Part shown: in pieces, positions 57,306-64,000 of the stretch | Position numbering within the stretch: position 1 is the stretch's first letter | How the letters are laid out: every line of letters begins with the position of its first letter | Source: Ascarosepion bandense | Taxonomy: Eukaryota; Mollusca; Cephalopoda; Sepiida; Sepiidae | Reading direction: 5' to 3' | Assembly (NCBI GenBank): GCA_037127315.1 | Contig: JBBBDQ010001451.1 | Location: 277,001 to 341,000 of the forward strand | Length of the DNA stretch: 64,000 nt | Notes under the pieces: model-generated | Databases searched by the model: none | Told to the model about the DNA's origin: nothing | Seen by the model: only the letters and a program-made list of their open reading frames with translations | Translations under genes and position numbers: made by a program

Positions 57306-57694
57306 TCGAAGATAAAGGAAAAACTTGAAGCAATTAAAATGTGGTTCTACAGAAGGATGCTCCGGATATCATGGATCGAGCATGTGAGCAATGATGAGGT
57401 TCTGGAAAGGATGGAAACGAAAATGAAATTATTACTGAGTATCAAGAAGAGACAGCTAATAGTTCTTGGAACATACAATGGGGAAGGAGGGCTCTGAGAA
57501 CCTGATACTCACAGGCCAGATAGAGGGCTAAAGAGACAGGGGAAGGCAGCGAATAACATATTTGAAGAGCCTGATCAGGTGGATGACTGAACGGGGGTTG
57601 GGAGGTGTAACAGGAGAAAACATACTAAGAGCCACCTGTTATAGACAGACGCGGAAAGTCATGATCGCCTACGTCCTGAAGCGACATGGCACAT

Positions 57695-57741
57695 AGAAGA
57701 AGAAGAAGAAGAAGAAGAAGAAGAAGAAGAAGAAGAAGAAG
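57695..57741 (+). repeat. (GAA)n tail of the RTE-like LINE
   Basis: A perfect (AGA)n run at the 3' end of the LINE. The copy at 30236 has the same tail. Confidence 0.9.
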
Positions 57742-57775
57742 AATGATTTACTGATGCACTTTCTGTTAATTAATC

Positions 57776-57912
57776 CATATCTGGGGGTTAAGAGGTGGAT
57801 CTATACTTTTCCCAAGGGTTCTGCACGTAAGAGAAATAAAACGTATCCGACTGGAATTGGAACTCAACTTTCTGATTTACAATACAGAGCCGTTATCCAT
57901 TACATCACCCGA
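57776..57912 (-). mobile_element. decayed SINE-A head fragment
   Basis: The reverse complement retains gtaatggataacggctctg, gttccaattccagt and cccttgggaaaag, which align to the SINE-A head and first part of the body. Confidence 0.45.
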
Positions 57913-58229
57913 ACCTCCAAGCTTATAGCCCCTTGTATGTTCTAGCATTCACACTTGTAGATACTGATCAGACACGGCGAAATTTTGGTAATCCTACGAG
58001 AACAGTTATTTCAATTAAATAAGCGAGAATGTGAAAGAAAGAACAATTTAAAACCCTAGTTAAAATAAGATGGACAGCGCCTTGGAGAAATAAATAAGTT
58101 CTATGTAAAATTGAAACTATTCGATTGTTATAAAAAGAATGACCAATTTCAGAAGCATAATTTTATTCTTGGAAAATTAACTGTAGAAATGTTAAAATTA
58201 GTCAAAGTACGATCCTTGACATGTATGCA
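57913..58229. other. unassigned
   Basis: No recognised feature. Confidence 0.4.
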
Positions 58230-59420
58230 TGTTTGTTTTCAATCGATGAGGGTATTTATTCCTTGTTGATAAAAGGTTATTAGCTGTGATGCAACAAAAG
58301 CTTTAAAATCTGATTACACCTCTAGTTTGGACGTAAAACATTTAACATTTAAAAATGTGCTTGTGCATAAAAAATCATATAAACGGTGGGCGAAAATCCA
58401 GAATATGGAGGATATAGTAAACGTTCTTATCCCAAGTCTGAGTTTTTGCAACGTCATTATTGTAACATGTGACCGCGCGTTATCGTGGAGTGGAACTGAA
58501 TCACGTCGATTCACCAATGCAGGTTTCATTTTTCTAGACGTGCAAGAATTTCAGCACGGTGATTGCAGTAAAGCTCTACAATTATGCTCTGACTGGCTTC
58601 CAGAAAGCTGTAAAGGATAACACCAAACAGTCACCAAAATATTTTGCTGACGCAATTTTGTCTTTAGGAAATGTTGGGGGGGAACCCATCACAGTCAAGT
58701 CATTGACCTGATTATTTACGGTTATCATCAACGATATATATCATAAGTGAGTATTCGGTCAAAACATTTCAGAACGTTTAAGTTTTTGATTTTTATGGTT
58801 ATTATGATCCTTTTAATCTTGACAATACTCTGCAAAAGGCGTCAGACTGTTGCAGTGCTAGCATCAATCGTCTAATACACTGCTAACATCACTCGTCTAA
58901 TACACTGCTAACATCAATCGTCTAATACACTGCTAACATCACTCGTCTAATACACTGCTAACATCAATCGTCTAATACACTGCTAACATCAATCGTCTAA
59001 TACACTGCGAACATCACTCGTCTAATACACTGCTAACATCAATTGTCTAATACACTGCTAACATCAATCGTCTAATACACTGCTAACATCAATCGTCTAA
59101 TACAGTGCTAACATCAATCGTCTAATACACTGCTAACATCAATCGTCAAATACACTGCTAACATCAATCGTCTAATACACTGCTAACATCAATCGTCTGA
59201 TACAGTGCTAACATCAATCGTCTAATACACTGTTAACATCAATCGTCTAATACACTGCTAACATCAATCGTCTAATACACTGTTAACATCAATCGTCTAA
59301 TACACTGACACCTAGACGTGGGTTTCGCTCAACAACTGCTTGCAATTGTTCGTCGTCAAGACTACATGACGGTCCTTTTTTCATCTTCAATGCTCTCATT
59401 ACCAGTACGTAATTTACTTC
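58230..59420 (-). pseudogene. mariner-family transposase pseudogene split by a 25-bp array
   Basis: On the minus strand, 59400-59310 encodes KKGPSCSLDDEQLQAVVERNP, the second part of the mariner HTH region. After the minisatellite (59309-58848), broken frames at 58790-58620 resemble the dNr...qW...e.p..fPK block. Then 58530-58314 encodes MKPALVNRRDSVPLHDNARSH, whose HDNARSH matches the second catalytic Asp block, and FLNVKCFTSKLEV. The YSPDLAPTDY block is scrambled. Inactive. Confidence 0.8.
58848..59309. repeat. 25-bp tandem array, about 18 copies
   Basis: The unit actgctaacatcaatcgtct, aatac repeats with a few substitutions (for example cactcgtc for caatcgtc). It begins and ends inside the mariner pseudogene. 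Confidence 0.95.
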
Positions 59421-60053
59421 GTACTGTTCGATCACTTGTGAACCCATCTCTCCATACGCTATTGTTATTAGTAGAAGATTCGGTTTCCTCTTACCCACTT
59501 CCTGACACCACCTATAACGTGTCACTCTTTCTCATAACTTTCCTTTCCTCCGATGTAACACCTGCTGCCTTGCTTGGGGCGATATGATGATAAAGAAATG
59601 TTGACACACATACAATAACAACTACTGACTTAATTAATGGTTATACTAATGTTTATAAAAACATAATAACTACAATAATCAATATCTGGTTACATACTGT
59701 AACTATTTACACTATTTACATTCTTATGACTATTGTCTTACTTTCATGGTGATTGGCTCCACTCTTCAGGAGACTTGATTGTAAAAGTGGAAATTTGTTT
59801 ATTATTAATATTGTTCTATCGCTTGGTATCGAGCTTATACTGCAACGGTACTTTTCGGATATTAGTTACGGTTTCGGGAAAAGTGTGAATACTTTGGTTG
59901 GCACCATTTTCAGCAAGGTCACTCAATTTTTTGATGCCGTTCATTAAATTGGTTAAATGTCATTGGACAAAATTAGATCCTCTTTGTGTCATCTGAGATT
60001 GTTTTAAAACATTGCTTTTGCTGGGCGTAAGCTTTGAACAATAGCTCTCTCCT

Positions 60054-60054
<1 letters not shown>
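59421..60054 (+). other. unassigned, with a CR1-like LINE 3' terminus at 59535-59600
   Basis: The string ccgatgtaacacctgctgcc then ttgcttggggcgatatgatg is the shared LINE 3' end. The rest is AT-rich and unassigned. Confidence 0.5.
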
Positions 60055-60084
<30 letters not shown>

Positions 60085-60110
60085 ATCTATCTATCTATCA
60101 CAGTCCATTC

Positions 60111-60152
<42 letters not shown>

Positions 60153-60437
60153 CTATCTCGTTCTCTCGCTCTCTCTCTCTATCTATCTTTTAAAAAATTA
60201 AAAACCGATGAAGGCCGTAGAGGAGAGCGATTACAACGATGTGATAAAGATCAGTTTCCGTGTTTTAAATTTGACAGATTGCTCTTGTAGATCTTGATCA
60301 AAGTCCTAAAATGGCTGAAGATTATACTAGCCGAAAAGCTAGATGACAACAAAGATGAGGATGTTAGTTTGGAAGCAACATCACATATCTATCTATCTAT
60401 CTATCTATCTATTTATCTATCTATCTCAGTCCATTCG

Positions 60438-60474
<37 letters not shown>

Positions 60475-60487
60475 CAGTCCATTCGAT

Positions 60488-60541
<54 letters not shown>

Positions 60542-60566
60542 AATCTATCTATCTATCTCAGTCTGT

Positions 60567-60605
<39 letters not shown>

Positions 60606-60616
60606 CAGTGTGTTCG

Positions 60617-60665
<49 letters not shown>

Positions 60666-60678
60666 CTCAGTCTGTTCG

Positions 60679-60731
<53 letters not shown>

Positions 60732-60744
60732 CAGTCTGTTCGTG

Positions 60745-60779
<35 letters not shown>

Positions 60780-60790
60780 CAGTCTGTTCG

Positions 60791-60839
<49 letters not shown>

Positions 60840-60850
60840 CAGTCTGTTCG

Positions 60851-60907
<57 letters not shown>

Positions 60908-60918
60908 CAGTCTGTTCG

Positions 60919-60951
<33 letters not shown>

Positions 60952-60960
60952 GTCTGTTCG

Positions 60961-61013
<53 letters not shown>

Positions 61014-61024
61014 CAGTCTGTTCG

Positions 61025-61083
<59 letters not shown>

Positions 61084-61093
61084 CAGTGTGTTC

Positions 61094-61135
<42 letters not shown>

Positions 61136-61147
61136 CAGTCTGTTCTG

Positions 61148-61192
<45 letters not shown>

Positions 61193-61203
61193 CAGTCTGT
61201 TCG

Positions 61204-61246
<43 letters not shown>

Positions 61247-61271
61247 GTATCTATCTATCTCAGTCTGTTCG

Positions 61272-61304
<33 letters not shown>

Positions 61305-61315
61305 CACTGTGTTCG

Positions 61316-61360
<45 letters not shown>

Positions 61361-61371
61361 CAGTCTGTTCG

Positions 61372-61404
<33 letters not shown>

Positions 61405-61415
61405 CAGTCTGTTCG

Positions 61416-61452
<37 letters not shown>

Positions 61453-61463
61453 CAGTCTGTTCG

Positions 61464-61504
<41 letters not shown>

Positions 61505-61515
61505 CAGTCTGTTCG

Positions 61516-61556
<41 letters not shown>

Positions 61557-61567
61557 CAGTCTGTTCG

Positions 61568-61608
<41 letters not shown>

Positions 61609-61619
61609 CAGTCTGTTCG

Positions 61620-61660
<41 letters not shown>

Positions 61661-61671
61661 CAGTGTGTTCG

Positions 61672-61708
<37 letters not shown>

Positions 61709-61719
61709 CAGTCTGTTCG

Positions 61720-61756
<37 letters not shown>

Positions 61757-61767
61757 CAGTCTGTTCG

Positions 61768-61810
<43 letters not shown>

Positions 61811-61835
61811 GTATCTATCTATCTCAGTCTGTTCG

Positions 61836-61884
<49 letters not shown>

Positions 61885-61895
61885 CACTGTGTTCG

Positions 61896-61951
<56 letters not shown>

Positions 61952-61955
61952 CAGT
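60055..61955. repeat. (TATC)n array with periodic spacer, array 2
   Basis: After a (TC)n lead-in and a unique 60190-60390 segment, (TATC)n blocks alternate with spacer cagtctgttcg about 25 times. Three overlapping frames of 554, 540 and 455 codons result because a 4-bp repeat reads YLSI in all three frames. Confidence 0.97.
60300..60350 (+). other. possible PLE-tail relic
   Basis: The string ggctgaagattatactagcc followed by gaaaagctag resembles the ctgaagat...gagccgaaagc hairpin of the PLE-2 tail. It lies in the unique segment between the TATC blocks. Confidence 0.3.
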
Positions 61956-62373
61956 TAGTGAGTAACTACCTTTAGCTCTTAATTATTCGGTGACTGTGGA
62001 GTAGATTTGGTTAATGCTAGTGCACCTGTGCACTGTTATGGGAGCTGTATTCTTCAGAAATGTTCTTTGTCGCCACCCAATTGACATAAACGTAGAAAAA
62101 AACAGTCAACGCTCTAGTCTTCATGTATTTGTGTTTAAGCCTGGGTGAAGATCCTCCGAATTTGCGCAGGATGTTTGCTGAAGATCAATGTTGAGCAAGT
62201 TAATCGTAAATATTATTTTAGCTTCCATATTTCTGGAGAAGTCAAGCAAAGTATAGTGAATAATTAGACACCTATTGTTGAGTCATGTTTGGTGGAACTA
62301 GATTAGCCGATCATTCGGTAGCGAATTCACAGTAGGTGTCTTGGAATTGATGCCTCATCACTTTGAAACACGT
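61956..62373. other. unassigned
   Basis: No recognised feature. Confidence 0.4.
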
Positions 62374-62374
62374 T

Positions 62375-62406
<32 letters not shown>

Positions 62407-62458
62407 TAAATATCCAAATTACATTCCTGTTTTTCTTATTTGTACAGTTTCTCACTTA

Positions 62459-62531
<73 letters not shown>

Positions 62532-62536
62532 GAGAA

Positions 62537-62570
<34 letters not shown>

Positions 62571-62596
62571 TAAATAGGGTTGTTCGAATATATATA
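62374..62596. repeat. (TA)n, (CA)n and (TA)n microsatellites
   Basis: A (TA)n run, a (CA)n run (about 62461-62530) and a second TA run precede the MITE. Confidence 0.95.
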
Positions 62597-62997
62597 TACA
62601 CTACCATAACTGCCATAACTATTAGGCCACCCTAGTTTTTTTTAAAAGAAATGATGTATTTTATACTATTTTGGTAATTACTGCCAAGTGGATAATTCTA
62701 AATTAAAATAGAATGTTTTTTTTGTTATTATTTGCAAAATTTTACAAGGCAAGGAAACAACGATGAAGTCGTCCGAATCACCCTAAATTTTCTTCATTCT
62801 TTGATGAAACTGCAATATCGGTATTTATTAAACATTTATAAATTCATTGAATTATTATGTTATTGTTCAGTATTATCAAAAGAACCATTCTATTTTCATT
62901 TACAATTTTTCACTTGGCAATAAGTACTAAATAGTATGACATACATAATGTTCTTAAAACACTGGGGTAGCCTAGTAATAATGGCCGGTAGCATATA
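62597..62997. mobile_element. palindromic MITE, copy 2
   Basis: Ends tacactaccataactgcc and aatggccggtagcata. The interior aligns with 5541-5920 (aaatgatgtatttyatacta, gaatcaccctaaatt on one strand or its complement). Confidence 0.85.
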
Positions 62998-63082
62998 TAT
63001 ATATATATATATGAGGATTAGCAGCCGGTGATTGCTAAAGAATGCACAAAACTTTAAGTCGTGCGTAAAACGTAGGATAATA

Positions 63083-63522
63083 TCTAATCTAAACTTATTC
63101 ATAAATGAAACTTTGTCTGTGTGTGTGTCTGTGTGTGTGTGTATCCGTTACCTATAGGCTCCGAAACGGCTTGACCGATTTTCTTGAAATTTTACACGGT
63201 TGTACTATAAGCGTCACCGAGTGTTCTTAGCTTAGTTTTCTCTCGATGTACCCCCGATAAATATCGAAAATCGATAATCGAAAAATTCGGGTTATAGAAA
63301 GAGTGGTCTGATTTTAATCAAATTTGATACACTCATAGACAAAGACATAAGAAACGATATTCAGAAGTTTCCGGGTTGCAGTTCTTAGAATATTGCAGAA
63401 AATTTGATATCGATACCAGGAAATCAGCATTAGACTTACATCCATTCGTTTTCTTTCAGTCTACGGTTTCGCTTTAACTGGAAACAACTATTGCTTTTTA
63501 GTCTTTCGGGCTATACTCCTAG
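63083..63522 (+). mobile_element. non-autonomous Helitron, copy 5 (internally deleted)
   Basis: The 5' end tctaatctaaacttattc follows an A, and the 3' end cctag is followed by T. The 3' region joins tctttcgggctatactcc, so the sequence between the tctttcg block and the terminal hairpin, including one hairpin arm, is lost. The internal (TA)n is also missing. Confidence 0.85.
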
Positions 63523-63597
63523 TATACATATATATGACGAATATATTATGCTCTCATTACGATTTAAAGAAAAATTAACCTCTTCTGCGACTTATGC

Positions 63598-63823
63598 ATT
63601 ACTCTTCAGCAAGGAATTGAGTTCTTTCAATGAGTGGCGTGTGTATACACCGCTTATATATAACAAGCTAAAATTTCCATTTTCTGATACCATGCGCCTA
63701 TGGCTTAGGGGTTAGCGACTCCGACTGACACCGAATCGGTCGAGTTTTCAATCCAGAAGCGAGTGGATGTCTAGCCACACTGATGAGGTGTGACATGACG
63801 AAACAGGCTTGTATGTAGATGAC
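63598..63823 (+). mobile_element. tRNA-like SINE with hammerhead-like 3' end, copy 2
   Basis: Leader attactcttcagcaaggaat, A box tggcttaggggttagcgact (near 63700) and B-box-like ggtcgagttttcaatcc are followed by gagtggatgtctagcc and the hammerhead-like motif. This is the better preserved copy; the A box matches the tRNA consensus. Confidence 0.65.
63769..63823 (+). ncRNA. type-I hammerhead ribozyme-like motif
   Basis: GTC (63769-63771), TAG loop, CCACA (63775-63779), CTGATGA (63780-63786), helix II region (63787-63799), GAA (63800-63802), ACA/GGCT/TGT (63803-63812), A63813, TGTAG (63814-63818), AT, GAC (63821-63823). Helix I has one mismatch relative to the copy at 1021. Helix II is weak (one G-C pair then wobbles). 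Confidence 0.5.
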
Positions 63824-64000
63824 TAATATATAGTAGTAGTTAAAACAGAATGGCGATAGTCTGTTTCATTCTCGAATGCAATCTTCGCTCAGTGTTGATT
63901 TTAATACTCGCTTTTATATATACACACACTTTATCTCTGGTACTGAGCATTTTTACTCGTAAATGTAGCATACATTAAAACTATATTTCATTTTATAAGC
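63824..64000. other. unassigned
   Basis: No recognised feature. Confidence 0.4.

Larger units (their letters stand above)
56490..57741 (+). pseudogene. RTE-like LINE fragment interrupted by a Helitron
   Basis: The left part (56490-56549) reads VICYVMSILQYGSECWTIL. After the Helitron it resumes at 57306 with KLEAIKMWFYRRMLRISWIE and then broken frames to the end at cacatagaagaagaagaaga (57692 on). The joined flanks align base for base with 15655-15680 in the uninterrupted copy. Decayed. Confidence 0.88.

Noticed and set aside
60294..61975. Three overlapping frames of 554, 540 and 455 codons
   Set aside because: They are (TATC)n read in three frames as YLSI repeats. A 4-bp repeat without stops is open in all frames.

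Overview
Eukaryotic (animal) DNA with no convincing host gene and no bacterial, CRISPR or viral content. Nearly every recognisable piece is a transposable-element (TE) relic or a simple or tandem repeat. The mix is: Penelope-like elements (PLE) with a GIY-YIG nuclease, CR1/Jockey-like and RTE-like LINEs, tRNA- and 5S-headed SINEs, mariner/Tc1 relics, non-autonomous Helitrons and very long (TA)n, (CA)n and (TATC)n tracts. This fits a repeat-rich invertebrate, plausibly a lophotrochozoan such as a mollusc. That assignment is inference; no host gene here proves it.

Layout. 0-6 kb: microsatellites, a SINE with a hammerhead-ribozyme-like tail, a tRNA-like SINE, a CR1-like LINE with its RT core deleted, and a TA-flanked MITE. 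6-17 kb: a Helitron fragment, SINEs headed by complete 5S rRNA-like sequences, a foldback DNA element, a mariner pseudogene, a dimeric SINE, an RTE LINE fragment, and a SINE copy headed by a tRNA-Lys-like sequence. 17-29 kb: diverged repeats, LINE 3' fragments and two AT-rich PLEs lodged in (TA)n tracts; one PLE has an inverted copy of its own 3' tail at its truncated 5' side. 29-42 kb: a Helitron, two minus-strand RTE fragments, a 90-bp tandem array, a (TATC)n array, SINEs, a pseudogene resembling the C-terminus of an R2-like retrotransposon, and a ~57-bp AT-rich array. 41.6-51 kb: a third PLE of a different lineage whose ORF is split by a 6.8-kb array of about 210 copies of a 32-bp unit. 51-64 kb: a long inverted repeat, a Tc1 deletion derivative, a 45-bp array, an RTE LINE carrying a Helitron with a reconstructable empty site, a mariner pseudogene split by a 25-bp array, a second (TATC)n array, a second MITE, a fifth Helitron and a second hammerhead-SINE.

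The points most worth following are: (i) SINEs with a tRNA-like head and a type-I hammerhead-like tail; (ii) a SINE family whose extra 5' head is 5S rRNA in some copies and tRNA-Lys in another; (iii) satellite arrays that lie inside TE coding sequence (PLE, mariner) or against it (RTE); and (iv) a Helitron family with a clean A^T insertion shown by a related empty site in the same window.
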